Shown: positions 1-8,122 of the stretch, piece by piece
Numbering within the stretch: the stretch's first letter is position 1
How the letters are laid out: every line of letters starts with the position of its first letter
Source of the DNA: JAGNKE01 sp964583335
GTDB taxonomy: Bacteria; Pseudomonadota; Alphaproteobacteria; Micavibrionales; Micavibrionaceae
Assembly: GCA_964583335.1 (NCBI GenBank)
Contig: CAZOVG010000002.1
Location: 186,001-250,000, forward strand
Direction of reading: 5' to 3'
Length of the DNA: 64,000 nt
Program-made: the position numbers and the translations under genes
The notes under the pieces: generated by a model
Told to the model about the DNA's origin: nothing
Seen by the model: only the letters and a program-made list of their open reading frames with translations
The model's database searches: none

Positions 1-73
1 GGAAATCGGTCTTCGGCAGGAAGACGGTCTGGCGGTAAAGGTCTTCTTTTTTCTTATCGTTGCTGTCGGTCAT
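1..73 (-). CDS. ileS: Isoleucyl-tRNA synthetase, N-terminal fragment (cut by window edge)
   Basis: Only the first 24 codons lie in the window, read leftward from an ATG at 73. The peptide begins MTDSNDKKKEDLYRQTVFLP and continues KTDF. The stretch YRQTVFLPKTDF resembles the start of bacterial IleRS, where a Leu-Pro-x-Thr-x-Phe segment comes just before the conserved PMR region; that region would fall outside the window. IleRS charges tRNA-Ile in the cytoplasm. Finding ribF and lspA within 7 kb fits, because ribF-ileS-lspA is a common order in Proteobacteria, although here the genes are separated. The identification rests on a very short segment and is tentative. Confidence 0.55.
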   Translation of the reverse strand, partial: MTDSNDKKKEDLYRQTVFLPKTDF

Positions 74-268
74 GGTTCTTGTCGCGCTCCTCTGAACGCC
101 GTGTAATCTAGTGCTTTTTGGTGAAAGTACAAGGCGGCTTTGGCTTTAAATTAAGGCAAAAGCGGCGAAATCCCGGACTCAGGCCCTTATGCCCCGAGCC
201 GGGCCTGTAATTCGGATCATCCGGTGCAGGCGCGCGTTCATGGGGCGATCATGGCAAATCATAAAAAG

Positions 269-301
269 AAAGGCAAGGATTCGCTTGGAATCCCTGCCTT
301 T
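269..301 (-). terminator. Hairpin terminator downstream of the small-gene pair
   Basis: Inverted repeat AAAGGCAAGGATTC / GAATCCCTGCCTTT (one mismatch) around a 5-nt loop. Read leftward the stem is followed by a T-rich run (tctttttat), as in an intrinsic terminator. It lies about 80 nt after the stop of the 91-residue gene that ends at 384 and before ileS, so it separates these two leftward units. Confidence 0.7.
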
Positions 302-383
302 AACCAATCAAGTCAGTAAGAGGAGTGTGTAAACTTGAAATTCTAAACCGTTCTCCGCTATTCCGCCTGATCCGGGGTGGTGG

Positions 384-659
384 TTACCCCATCTGCACCA
401 CGGCGTGTTCCGTGTGCACGCCGTGCTGCTTTGTTGTCTCGTCTTCGTCAGCCTCGCCGAACTGGCGGGTTTTCGTCTTTACGGGAGCGACGGGCTTGGC
501 TGCGCCGTTGCTCCAGAGTTGTTCGTTCGTGCCCTGTTGCAGGCGGGGCGTGGAGGTGTTCGTGAACGCCTTTTCCAGCGCGTCCGGTTCACCCATCTGG
601 CCGTTTCCGGGGGCGGTGCCGAACATCGCGTGGTCGTTATCGCCCATCTGGTACGGCAT
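384..659 (-). CDS. Small hypothetical protein (91 aa)
   Basis: This is a hydrophilic protein without a signal peptide or membrane segment, rich in Gly, Asn, Thr and Glu, and not a family I recognise. The start ATG at 659 follows an AAGGA-like ribosome site 12 nt after the stop of the upstream 58-residue gene, so the two are probably one transcript. A terminator hairpin follows at 269-301. The overlapping rightward ORFs (325-675, 405-1130) have no ribosome site, and they read into the AEC permease gene antisense, so this leftward frame is preferred. It could be lineage-specific. Confidence 0.45.
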   Translation of the reverse strand: MPYQMGDNDHAMFGTAPGNGQMGEPDALEKAFTNTSTPRLQQGTNEQLWSNGAAKPVAPVKTKTRQFGEADEDETTKQHGVHTEHAVVQMG

Positions 660-671
660 CGCGGCTGTTCC

Positions 672-848
672 TTAGAGCTGCTGCTGCTGCATCATCGCCT
701 GTTGGGCGCGGATGCGGTCCAGCTCGGTTTCCGGGCGCTGTTGCTGCTGGATCCAGCGGGGGGCGACTGCGGGGGCCGGGGCGCCTGCGGCTTCCACTTC
801 GAACTCGGCGCTCAGGGCCGCATCTTCAACGATCTCACGATCCGTCAT
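672..848 (-). CDS. Small hypothetical protein with Gln-rich tail (58 aa)
   Basis: Reads from ATG at 848: an acidic N-terminal half, an Ala-Pro-rich linker (residues about 20-30), then a Gln-rich C-terminus ending QQAMMQQQQL. No known domain. It lies immediately upstream of, and in the same direction as, the 91-residue gene, with a ribosome site between them. The supporting evidence is the conserved-looking spacing and a common terminator after the pair; coding status is not certain. Confidence 0.4.
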   Translation of the reverse strand: MTDREIVEDAALSAEFEVEAAGAPAPAVAPRWIQQQQRPETELDRIRAQQAMMQQQQL

Positions 849-978
849 AATCTTTACTCTACCTTGGTTTTCACTCAGGAGCCGCTGAATCTCAGGGCTT
901 ACGGGGGCAGTTTGTACCTCTTTAGGGGTAAAATGACACGTGACTTTTTTGCATGGCTGACATGCGCGAAACGGGTCG

Positions 979-1902
979 CTAGCGGATCCCGAGAAGCCAG
1001 ATCATGGCGGGGATGTAGACCAGCGCGAAGACGGTTCCGGCCAGTATGGTGGTGGCCGCCTTTTCGGGCTTCATGTTCATCTGGGCCGCGAAGGCCGCGA
1101 TATTGGCGGCGGGCGGCACCAGCGACATGATCAGGATCAGGTTATGGATATCCGCGCCGTACCAGTGCAGGACCGTGCGGTCGAAGAGGACGAAGGCATA
1201 GATCAAAACCGGCCAGACCACGAATTTTCCAAAGAATACCAATGACATAAAGCGCGGACCGAAGACGAGTTTCTGGACCCCCGCCAGCGCCGCGCCGACG
1301 ATCATCATGCCCAGAACGACGTACGCGCCCTTGAAATAGGCCCAGTAGGTCCAGAAGAGTTCGGGCGGCTCGAGGCCCAGACGGTTGACGATGATCCCCG
1401 CCGCGATGGCGTACAGGCCGGGGAATTTGGCCAGTTTCCTGAGGCTGGTCTTGACGTCGAACGCGCCGCGCGCCGCGAGGTAATAGCCGAAGGTGGCCTC
1501 GTAGACCGAGCCGCCGAGCATGGTAAAGATGTAAATCGCGGTCTGTTCCTCGTTAAAAAACAGGAAGACCAGCGGCAGGCCGAAATACCCCGTATTGCCC
1601 ATCGAGCAGCACATCGCCATGAGGTTGGCCGTGCTGTCGCCGTAGATTTTGCGGCCGATCCAGAGAAAGCCGAGGCCGGTTATGATGCTGACCGCGAAAA
1701 TCACAAGCGGCAGAAGGATATAGCTGGGCTGGAACTCCAGATTGACCACGAAGCCGAAGACCACGATGGGCATGAACATGAAGATGGCCAGCGAGGCGAG
1801 GCTCTGGCGGTCCACCTTCAGGTAGCGGGCCGCGACGAAGCCCATGCCGATCAGGATATAGAGCGGCAACAAATTGGTCAGAAGGGAGAAAAATACGGCC
1901 AT
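979..1902 (-). CDS. AEC family permease (auxin efflux carrier / malonate transporter type)
   Basis: A 307-residue integral membrane protein with about ten hydrophobic segments. Two AEC family signatures are visible: SMGNTGYFGLPL near residues 95-106 (broken helix in the first half) and PPAANIAAFAAQM near residues 262-275 in the second half, each with the Asn/Pro kinks of the family. Members export or import organic acids or other small anions at the inner membrane; the substrate cannot be told from sequence. Length matches the family (about 300-320 residues). It stands alone: the 76 bases before it and the 130 after it hold no other gene on this strand. Confidence 0.85.
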   Translation of the reverse strand: MAVFFSLLTNLLPLYILIGMGFVAARYLKVDRQSLASLAIFMFMPIVVFGFVVNLEFQPSYILLPLVIFAVSIITGLGFLWIGRKIYGDSTANLMAMCCSMGNTGYFGLPLVFLFFNEEQTAIYIFTMLGGSVYEATFGYYLAARGAFDVKTSLRKLAKFPGLYAIAAGIIVNRLGLEPPELFWTYWAYFKGAYVVLGMMIVGAALAGVQKLVFGPRFMSLVFFGKFVVWPVLIYAFVLFDRTVLHWYGADIHNLILIMSLVPPAANIAAFAAQMNMKPEKAATTILAGTVFALVYIPAMIWLLGIR

Positions 1903-2084
1903 TTTCCGGGTCCATCGAAGAATAAGCCCTAGGCATAGCAGGTTCTTCTTTGCTTTTGCAGAGGATTTTGCGGTATAAGTACCTTTAATATTATGATGAA
2001 TCCTGAGCTTAGGTCGACGTAGGCGGATTTGATACCCGCACCCGAGTTCCTGAGGTTGGGGTCCATAAAAAAAAGAAGCGGGAG

Positions 2085-2870
2085 TTGCGGGTTTTGGGTC
2101 AGGACGCTCATTCAGAAGACTATCTTGATAAGATGCAGATCGCCTCGGTGCGATTGGCCGATACGATCTATGGATTTTTCAGCGGAAACCATCCTGCGAC
2201 GACCATCGACAACGCCCGCGCTGTCAGCGAGGTTCTATCGGGCGTAAAACAGCATCTCCACAAAAACAAAGCCATAGACAATACTGAGCTTGAGTTCGAG
2301 GACAAAGGTGATTTGTTCCTTGACGAATTCAAGAGGCAATCGAACTTTGCGAAGCATGCCGACAGGGATTCCGACAAATTAGCACGGATGAGCGAGAAGT
2401 CTTCCTATGTCGCGCTGCGCACGACGATCATGGATTATCGCAGTTTACTGAGTGAACTGATCAATAAGGGCATGGTTGTACCGGATGCGGAAGACGGTCA
2501 TTGGAGGCATACGGAGTACGGATCAGGGAACAGTACGCTCATTTTGTGCAATTTGTTTGATTCATGGGATACGGACGGGTTTGGGCTGGATATCGCCATG
2601 CAGCATCAAGACGAGGCGTTCTTTTCCGCACTAGACCGGACGTTCGGCCAGGATGCGAGGGAAGGCGGCGAAGATATGGCTTTTGTCAAAAGCAGGATGG
2701 GTCTGGTGTTCTCCCAACTCCAAGAGCGGCGGGCTTCCAACAGCGATCTCGACGTAAAAAGGCAGTGGCGTGATATCGCGGACGATCTGATGTTATGGCC
2801 TGTGCCGCATTCCGGTGGCCTGAAGCTGGCCCGTGATAAGGGTCTGGAATTTAAACAGCTGGATCTGTAA
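2085..2870 (+). CDS. Hypothetical protein with NFAKHADRD motif
   Basis: A soluble protein of 261 residues if the TTG at 2085 is used. That start follows a purine-rich GAAGCGGGAG; an ATG at 2133 (residue 17) is the alternative. Residues about 83-95 read QSNFAKHADRDSD, a motif like the NFFKHAD segment seen in a group of uncharacterised proteobacterial proteins; I cannot assign a function. No signal peptide, membrane segment or catalytic motif is evident. Its 3' end overlaps the convergent gene ending at 2851 by 20 bp. It is somewhat less G+C-rich than its neighbours. Confidence 0.6.
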   Translation: MRVLGQDAHSEDYLDKMQIASVRLADTIYGFFSGNHPATTIDNARAVSEVLSGVKQHLHKNKAIDNTELEFEDKGDLFLDEFKRQSNFAKHADRDSDKLARMSEKSSYVALRTTIMDYRSLLSELINKGMVVPDAEDGHWRHTEYGSGNSTLILCNLFDSWDTDGFGLDIAMQHQDEAFFSALDRTFGQDAREGGEDMAFVKSRMGLVFSQLQERRASNSDLDVKRQWRDIADDLMLWPVPHSGGLKLARDKGLEFKQLDL

Positions 2871-3432
2871 AGAGCTCTTCAAGGGTTTTCGGCCCCTGCC
2901 CCGTTCCGGCGAGGCGGTGGAGTCTTTGTGCGCTTTCCTGTCCGTGGACCTCGACGGGGAAGGATTTCGCCCCGTGCGCGAGAAGCCAGAAGCTGCGCGT
3001 TACGCCGTTGCTGAAGCCCACGTGATCCTTGCCGAACAATTCGTTGGCGTTGACTTCGGCCAGAGGGACGGGATTTTTGCGGCCTTCGGCGAAGCCCTCC
3101 TCGGCGTGGCGATATTTCCGGTCCTCGGGCATTTTTTCGACCGGGACGCAATCGCCGCCGGTTTCGAGGGTGGATTTCAGCCAGTGGTAATAGAAGCGGT
3201 CGGCATCGACCTCGACGACATAGATTTCATCATTAATACCCTCATATTTGGAGGCGCTCACGAAGGCCTCTCCGCCGTCCCGCAGCGGGATCGACCAGAC
3301 GGCCTTGCGCCCGTTATTTTCAACCATTTCGGGGGGCGGCGCAGCGGCGCCATCCTTGAACAGCTCGGAGAGCCGCCGCAGTTCGCCCTGCACGGGGTTG
3401 TCCGTCTTGTCGCGCTTTAGAAAGGAAAACAT
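2851..3432 (-). CDS. Hypothetical protein (193 aa)
   Basis: Soluble, charged protein beginning MFSFLKRDK. It contains a region with several Tyr and Trp residues (about 75-85) and a conserved-looking segment FSNGVTRSFWLLAHG near residues 140-155. No signal peptide; no family recognised. The stop lies inside the end of the convergent gene at 2085-2870. The next gene upstream on this strand is ribF's neighbour region (74 nt gap at 3433-3506), so it may share transcription with ribF, which reads in the same direction. Confidence 0.6.
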   Translation of the reverse strand: MFSFLKRDKTDNPVQGELRRLSELFKDGAAAPPPEMVENNGRKAVWSIPLRDGGEAFVSASKYEGINDEIYVVEVDADRFYYHWLKSTLETGGDCVPVEKMPEDRKYRHAEEGFAEGRKNPVPLAEVNANELFGKDHVGFSNGVTRSFWLLAHGAKSFPVEVHGQESAQRLHRLAGTGQGPKTLEELFTDPAV

Positions 3433-3506
3433 TACGCCTTATCGCCCGCTTTTATTTTGTCTTATCAATAGCATACCGCAACAAAACTTGCACATTCTTT
3501 AAAAAA

Positions 3507-4433
3507 TCAAGATTTCGCAAGGATTTGGCGGGCCAGCGCGCAATCTTTATCCATCTGGGCGATGAGCTCTTCGAGGCTGGCGAATTTGGCTTCGCTGCGC
3601 AGGCGGGCGACGGGGCGGACGTGAAGAATTTGCCCGTAAATCTCGCGGCTGAAATCGAAAATGAAGGTTTCTACCTGCGCCAGGGGGACGGTGAACATCG
3701 GGCGGATGCCGATATTGACGGCGGCGGGGCGCCATTCGCTCTCGCCCTCGATGCGGGCCCGGGCGGCGTAAACGCCGTAGGCCGGGTGGAGAGTCTGCCC
3801 GAGCGCCATGTTGGCCGTCGGGTAGCCGAGTTCCCGGCCGCGCTGATCGCCCTTGACGATTTCGCCTCGCATTTCCCATTCCCAGCCGAGAAGAGCGTTG
3901 GCGGCCTCGATCTCGCCGCGCCGGAGATGCTGGCGGATGCGGCTGGAGGAGATCTCCTGCCCCTGCTCTAGCTTGATTTCATCAATCACCGTGACCGGAA
4001 GCCCGGCTTGTTCGATCATTTCCGGCGTGCCCGCGCGCATCTGGCCGAAGCGGAAATCGAAGCCGACGATGACGTGCGAGGCGGCTAGCTGGCCGATGAG
4101 AATTTTTTCAATGAAGTCTTGCGCATTCACGCTTGCGAAATCCCAATCGAAGGCGCGGACAAAGAGCAACTCAGCGCCCGAAGCCGCGAGGCGCTCGGCC
4201 TTGAGGGCGCCCGGGGTGATGCGGCAGGGCGGCTCGTCGGGGCGGAAGAGCTCGCGGGGGTGCGGCTCGAAGGTCAGGACGGCCAGCGGACGGCCCAGCG
4301 CGGCGGCCTGCCGCTTCGCGCGGGCGATCAGCGCCTGATGCCCCTTATGCACCCCGTCGAAATTGCCGATGACGACCACGGCGCCCTTTGCCTCGGCGGG
4401 AATGGGCTGCGTTCCGATGTCGAACTGTTTCAT
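3507..4433 (-). CDS. ribF: Bifunctional riboflavin kinase / FAD synthetase
   Basis: Converts riboflavin to FMN and FMN to FAD in the cytoplasm. The N-terminal adenylyltransferase half shows GNFDGVHKGH (nucleotide-binding HxGH-like loop) and later SSSRIRQHLRRG, which closes that domain. The C-terminal flavokinase domain starts after about residue 170 and carries GRELGYPTAN, the metal/ATP-binding PTAN motif. The ATG at 4433 (MKQFDIG) is chosen because GAGAGG lies 11 nt upstream; longer in-frame starts at 4457 and 4478 only add a non-conserved tail. Length of about 308 residues is normal for the family. Confidence 0.95.
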   Translation of the reverse strand: MKQFDIGTQPIPAEAKGAVVVIGNFDGVHKGHQALIARAKRQAAALGRPLAVLTFEPHPRELFRPDEPPCRITPGALKAERLAASGAELLFVRAFDWDFASVNAQDFIEKILIGQLAASHVIVGFDFRFGQMRAGTPEMIEQAGLPVTVIDEIKLEQGQEISSSRIRQHLRRGEIEAANALLGWEWEMRGEIVKGDQRGRELGYPTANMALGQTLHPAYGVYAARARIEGESEWRPAAVNIGIRPMFTVPLAQVETFIFDFSREIYGQILHVRPVARLRSEAKFASLEELIAQMDKDCALARQILAKS

Positions 4434-4517
4434 AGGCCGCGTTTCCTCTCGGGTCATCCTTAGAAAGTCCGGGCACAAAAAGCTATCAAAAACGACTCCC
4501 CCGGGGGGAAAAAAAAT

Positions 4518-4542
4518 GTAACGATGGGGGCCTTCTATCGAA
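4518..4542 (+). promoter_or_regulatory. Candidate ECF sigma promoter of the bufferin operon
   Basis: GTAAC at 4518-4522, a 16-nt spacer, then CGAA at 4539-4542, about 45 nt before the bufA1 start. This is close to the GTAACC-N16-CGAA pattern I recall for the Caulobacter ECF factor SigF, which controls a bufferin operon there. A CCCCC/GGGGG palindrome followed by an A-run lies just upstream (4496-4516). The match is by eye and the role is inferred. Confidence 0.45.
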
Positions 4543-4586
4543 CTGCGTATGTGTGTTTCAACTGTTCATTGATCGAGGAAATTTCC

Positions 4587-4904
4587 ATGACGAATACCAA
4601 AAAAATCAACACTCTTCTGGCCGGAGCGGTCGCCGCGATGACGCTGGGCATGGGCGGGTACGCCGCCGCGATGGGCCCGGACGCGGAAAAGGAGAAATGC
4701 TACGGCGTGGCCAAGGCCGGGAAGAACGATTGCGGCAGCGCGGACAAGGCGCATGGCTGCGCGGGACTTGCCAAGGTGGACGGCAGCGGGGTCGAGTGGA
4801 TCGCCCTGCCCAAGGGGCTTTGCGAAAAGCTGGTGAATGGCTCGCTGGAGCCGGTTACGGCGGAGGCCCCCGCGCCCGCCGAGGCACCTGCGGCCGCCGA
4901 GTAA
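4587..4904 (+). CDS. bufA1: Bufferin precursor, DUF2282 family
   Basis: Start at ATG 4587, nine nt after GAGGAAA; an upstream in-frame ATG (4524) would add a non-signal tail. Residues 1-28 form a signal peptide ending near GYAAAMG. The mature part has four cysteines in the pattern KCYGVAKAGKNDC ... HGCAGLAK ... KGLCEKL, typical of DUF2282 bufferins. In characterised members these are ribosomally made, post-translationally modified peptides; the MNIO enzyme BufB with BufC converts cysteines to thiooxazoles and the exported peptide binds copper in the periplasm. An Ala-Pro-Glu tail (last 20 residues) follows. bufB and bufC come directly after, which supports the call. Confidence 0.88.
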   Translation: MTNTKKINTLLAGAVAAMTLGMGGYAAAMGPDAEKEKCYGVAKAGKNDCGSADKAHGCAGLAKVDGSGVEWIALPKGLCEKLVNGSLEPVTAEAPAPAEAPAAAE

Positions 4905-4940
4905 GATGGGCCTTACCCCTTATCCCTTCGGGTGGGCGCG

Positions 4941-5810
4941 ATGAACGGGAAAGCGCGCCCATCTCTCTCGTTCGCCGATCCGGTGGGGATCGGCCTGAGA
5001 TACCCTTATTATCAGGAGATTCTGGACACGCGGCCCGCCATCGGGTGGCTTGAGGTGCATCCCGAGAATTATTTCGGCGGCGGACTGCACCGCCGTTTCC
5101 TCAGGGAGATCAGCGGGCATTACCCGATCAGCCTGCATGCTGTCGGGCTGTCGCTGGGTTCGGCGCATCCGGTGAGCGAGGATCATCTGCGTCAGATCAA
5201 AGAGCTTATCGAGATTTGCCAGCCGTTTGCGGTTTCGGATCATGCCTCGTGGAGCGCGAGCGGCAACGCGCATCTGAACGACCTTTTGCCCCTGCCCTAT
5301 ACGGACGAAACGCTCGCGGCGCTGTGCCGGAATATCGAGCGGACACAGGAGGTTCTGGGCCGAGCCATTCTTGTCGAAAATCCATCGACCTATATCGCTT
5401 TTAAATACAATTCGATGAGCGAGGCGGAATTCATGAACGAAGCGGCGCGGCGGACGGGCTGCGGGCTTCTGCTCGATCTCAACAATATCTATGTGCAGAG
5501 CCGCAATCACGGGCTGGACCCGTTCGCGTATATCGACGCCATCGATGCGGACAAGGTGGGCGAAATGCATCTGGCCGGGCATACGGAGCGTCCCGCCGGG
5601 GAGAGCGTGATCGTGGTCGATACGCACAACAATCCGGTGCGGGATGAGGTCTGGGATTTATACGAGCGGGCCGCGCGGCGGTTCGGGCGCGTGCCGACGC
5701 TGATTGAGTGGGATCAGGATTTTCCGCCGCTGGAGGTCTTGCTGGCGGAGGCGGCGAAGGCGCGAGGCATCCTTGAGGCCGCGCAGGAGGTCCGCGATGC
5801 GGCTGCATGA
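4941..5810 (+). CDS. bufB: MNIO family (DUF692) peptide-modifying enzyme
   Basis: A TIM-barrel multinuclear non-heme iron oxygenase of DUF692. Metal-ligand regions are visible in order: HPENYFGGG (near residue 40), LHAVGLSLGS (near 64), SDHASWS (near 98), VENPSTY, LLLDLNNIYVQSRNHG (near 180), GEMHLAGH (near 210), DTHNNPV and IEWDQDFP at the C-terminal side. It is expected to oxidise cysteines of the BufA1 precursor with BufC as partner. ATG 4941 is chosen; a GTG at 4932 in frame is possible. It begins 36 nt after bufA1 stops and overlaps bufC by 14 bp, so translation is probably coupled. Confidence 0.9.
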   Translation: MNGKARPSLSFADPVGIGLRYPYYQEILDTRPAIGWLEVHPENYFGGGLHRRFLREISGHYPISLHAVGLSLGSAHPVSEDHLRQIKELIEICQPFAVSDHASWSASGNAHLNDLLPLPYTDETLAALCRNIERTQEVLGRAILVENPSTYIAFKYNSMSEAEFMNEAARRTGCGLLLDLNNIYVQSRNHGLDPFAYIDAIDADKVGEMHLAGHTERPAGESVIVVDTHNNPVRDEVWDLYERAARRFGRVPTLIEWDQDFPPLEVLLAEAAKARGILEAAQEVRDAAA

Positions 5811-6579
5811 ATTTCAGGAACAGTTCAGGGATTTGATGCTGGACGCGCCGGACGCGCTTGAGGCGCCGGATGCGGATTTCGCCGCGCAGTTCGAGGCCGG
5901 GGATATTGCGCTGCCTGAACGGCTTAAAGTTTACCGGAGCACGATCGTGGGCGGGATTGCCGAGACACTGTGCAAGGGGTTTCCGATCCTTGAAAAGCTG
6001 GTGGGGGCGGATTTCCTGCGCGAGACGGCGCGGCGGTTCGTGATGGCGCATCCGCCAGAGGCCGGGTGCCTTAATCTTTACGGGCGGGGGTTTGACGATT
6101 TCATCCGGGCCAACTCCTCCGCGCGGGATTTTCCCTATCTGCCCGACATGGCGGCGCTTGAGATCGCCATGAACGAGGCCTATTACGCGCCGGACGATGA
6201 GGGGCTCGGCGCGGAGGCGCTGGCCGGGCTTTCGCCGGACGATCTCGGGGCTTTGCGGCTTGGCTTGCGCCATTCGGCGCGGATCGTTCGTTCGGACTAT
6301 AATCTGGCGGCGCTGCGGGCGTATTGCCTTGCGCCGGAGGGGCCGATTCCGGACATCAACACGCCCTGCACGGTTTTGATTTTCCGGCCTGATCTTGAGG
6401 TTCATCTTGTGCCTCTGAGCGAGGCGGAAGCGTTCATGCTCGGCCTGCTGCAGGGGGGGGCCGCGCTGGGCGACGCGGCGGAGCGCACAGTTTCCGCTCA
6501 TAATGCTTTCGATCCGGGGGCGTTTTTGCAGAAGCACCTTGCGCTGGGCAGCTTTCAGGCGCTTAAAAATGATGCTTGA
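5797..6579 (+). CDS. bufC: BufC, DUF2063 partner protein of the MNIO enzyme
   Basis: The ATG at 5797 (MRLHEFQEQFRDLM) lies inside the end of bufB; the longer ORF upstream is only read-through in another frame. The N-terminal half (about residues 1-110) has the DUF2063 pattern with RLKVYRSTIVGGIAETL and FPILEKLVGADFL, which in relatives recognises the precursor and presents it to the DUF692 enzyme. The C-terminal half is a second alpha/beta domain with PGAFLQKHLALGSF near the end. It is the last gene of the bufA1-bufB-bufC unit; lspA begins 42 nt later. Confidence 0.87.
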   Translation: MRLHEFQEQFRDLMLDAPDALEAPDADFAAQFEAGDIALPERLKVYRSTIVGGIAETLCKGFPILEKLVGADFLRETARRFVMAHPPEAGCLNLYGRGFDDFIRANSSARDFPYLPDMAALEIAMNEAYYAPDDEGLGAEALAGLSPDDLGALRLGLRHSARIVRSDYNLAALRAYCLAPEGPIPDINTPCTVLIFRPDLEVHLVPLSEAEAFMLGLLQGGAALGDAAERTVSAHNAFDPGAFLQKHLALGSFQALKNDA

Positions 6580-6621
6580 TCCGGGCTTATAAACATTTAG
6601 GCTATAGGTCTTCGCAGACAT

Positions 6622-7404
6622 ATGTTTTTGGCTGGCTCTCATGAGCCTGCAGGATCACGGGCCGTGCTTGATAAACTGAAGAAAAATAAAGAAGAAGAGG
6701 TCGATACGCGCTCTCCCGAGGAGATCCGCAAGGACGAAAAGCGCGCGCGCATCCGGGCGCGGATCAAGGCGTTCGAGCGCGGGCAGATCCAGAAAAAGGT
6801 CAAGTACGTCTATCTCGCGGTTTTGATCCTCGTAGTCGACCAGATCACGAAATGGTACGTGATGGAGCACGTCATGCGCCCCCTCGCCCGCATGCAGGCC
6901 ACTGAGGGGATGGGGTTTTTCGATTGGATGCTCTCCCCGCCGCCGGTTTTTTTCATGCGCGAGGCGTTGCAGGTCACGCCGTTTTTCAATTTCGTGCTGG
7001 TCTGGAATACGGGGATCAGTTTCGGGCTTCTGGGGAATTTCAGCGTCTACGGCTATATCATCCTGATCGTTATCTCGCTGATCATCATCGGGTTTTTCTG
7101 TCTGTGGGCGTACGAGGCGAAAACGCAAGAGTATATGATCCCTTACGCCATGGTGGTCGGCGGGGCGCTGGGCAACGTCATCGACCGGGTGCGGTTTCAG
7201 GCCGTCATCGACTTTCTGGACTTCCACGCGATGGGCACGCATTTCCCGGCCTTCAACGTCGCGGACATGGCGGTGGTTTCGGGGATCGGGCTGATCATCA
7301 TCATCTCGCAGGTCAAGACGGTGAACCGCAAGAAAAGATGGCGGAAAGCCGCGCATGAGCGCCGCAACAAGAAGTACCGTTATGGCACCACTGGACGCAA
7401 ATAA
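6622..7404 (+). CDS. lspA: Lipoprotein signal peptidase (signal peptidase II) with long N-terminal extension
   Basis: Inner-membrane aspartyl protease that removes the signal peptide of prolipoproteins. Family blocks are VVDQITKWYV, WNTGISFGLLG, GGALGNVIDRV with the first catalytic Asp, and FPAFNVADMAVVSG with the second. Four membrane helices are visible. It is long (260 residues against about 165) because of a charged cytoplasmic N-terminus of about 60 residues and an insertion after helix 1 with Met/Pro-rich sequence. A GTG at 6664 (VLDKLKKNK) is an alternative start with AGGATCA upstream and would shorten the extension by 14 residues. The next gene encodes a lipoprotein, a natural substrate. 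Confidence 0.93.
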   Translation: MFLAGSHEPAGSRAVLDKLKKNKEEEVDTRSPEEIRKDEKRARIRARIKAFERGQIQKKVKYVYLAVLILVVDQITKWYVMEHVMRPLARMQATEGMGFFDWMLSPPPVFFMREALQVTPFFNFVLVWNTGISFGLLGNFSVYGYIILIVISLIIIGFFCLWAYEAKTQEYMIPYAMVVGGALGNVIDRVRFQAVIDFLDFHAMGTHFPAFNVADMAVVSGIGLIIIISQVKTVNRKKRWRKAAHERRNKKYRYGTTGRK

Positions 7405-7461
7405 ACGTATGTGTATACTGGCGGCCTCGGTTTGACAGATCACTACGCGATACGCTTGACG

Positions 7462-8037
7462 ATGAGCACCATGACCCCTCTGCACAGATTCCTGTTTGGC
7501 TTTAAACCCCTCCTGCTGACCCTTTTGGCCGTTCTGCCGTTCCTGACCGCTTGCGGCGGGGCGGAGTCGGTCAGGGACAAGCTGGGACTGACGCGGGAGT
7601 CTCCCGACGAGTTCGCGGTCGTGCGGCGCGCGCCGCTTGAGATTCCGCCGGGGCTGACCGCCGCCTCGCTGCCGCCCCCGCGCCCCGGTGCGCAGCGTCC
7701 GCAGGAAGCTACCCCGTCTCAGGAAGCGCGTTCGGCGCTGGTCGGCAGTGAGAACACGATTTTTGCCGATGAGGCCAGCGAATCCGAAACCGTCCTGTTG
7801 CAAAAAGCCAACGTGGGCGAGGCCGACCCGGCCATTCGTAGAACCGTCGATCAGGAAACAGCGGAAATCAAGAAGCAGAAACAACCCGTTATCCAGAAAC
7901 TCACCGGTATTGTAAAGGAACAGGAAAATACCACAGCCACGGTCGTGGACGCCAAGGCCGAGTATGATCGCCTCAAGAAGAATGCCGCGGAAGGCAAGCC
8001 CGCGACGGAAGGCGACACGCCTTTTATTGAAGATTAG
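7462..8037 (+). CDS. DUF3035 lipoprotein, BamF-like
   Basis: The start at 7462 (MSTMTPLHRFLFG) gives a signal peptide with lipobox LTAC; Cys is about residue 32. The mature N-terminus carries the DUF3035 signature: LGLTRESPDEFAVVRRAPLEIPPGL followed by LPPPRPGAQRPQE (given here as two separate parts of one conserved block). Alphaproteobacterial DUF3035 proteins include BamF, an outer-membrane-protein assembly (BAM complex) lipoprotein. The rest is hydrophilic and coiled-coil-like with many Glu/Lys. Position after lspA and before the M16 protease pair fits a cell-envelope cluster. Exact function is inferred from the family. Confidence 0.75.
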   Translation: MSTMTPLHRFLFGFKPLLLTLLAVLPFLTACGGAESVRDKLGLTRESPDEFAVVRRAPLEIPPGLTAASLPPPRPGAQRPQEATPSQEARSALVGSENTIFADEASESETVLLQKANVGEADPAIRRTVDQETAEIKKQKQPVIQKLTGIVKEQENTTATVVDAKAEYDRLKKNAAEGKPATEGDTPFIED

Positions 8038-8122
8038 TCGCGAACGCTGATCCGGCTTTTAGTTTTTTTATGACTGCTTTTTTACTGTTGGTTTTTTAAA
8101 TCCGTTAAACAGAAGCGTGACC

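Noticed and set aside
190..333. Small rightward ORF near 190-333
   Set aside because: It runs through the terminator hairpin at 269-301 and has no ribosome site.
405..1130. 241-residue rightward ORF
   Set aside because: Antisense to the two small genes and the end of the AEC permease; low-complexity Arg/Leu-rich translation and no ribosome site.
6655..7884. 409-residue leftward ORF
   Set aside because: Antisense shadow of lspA and the BamF-like gene; composition typical of a reverse frame in G+C-rich coding DNA.
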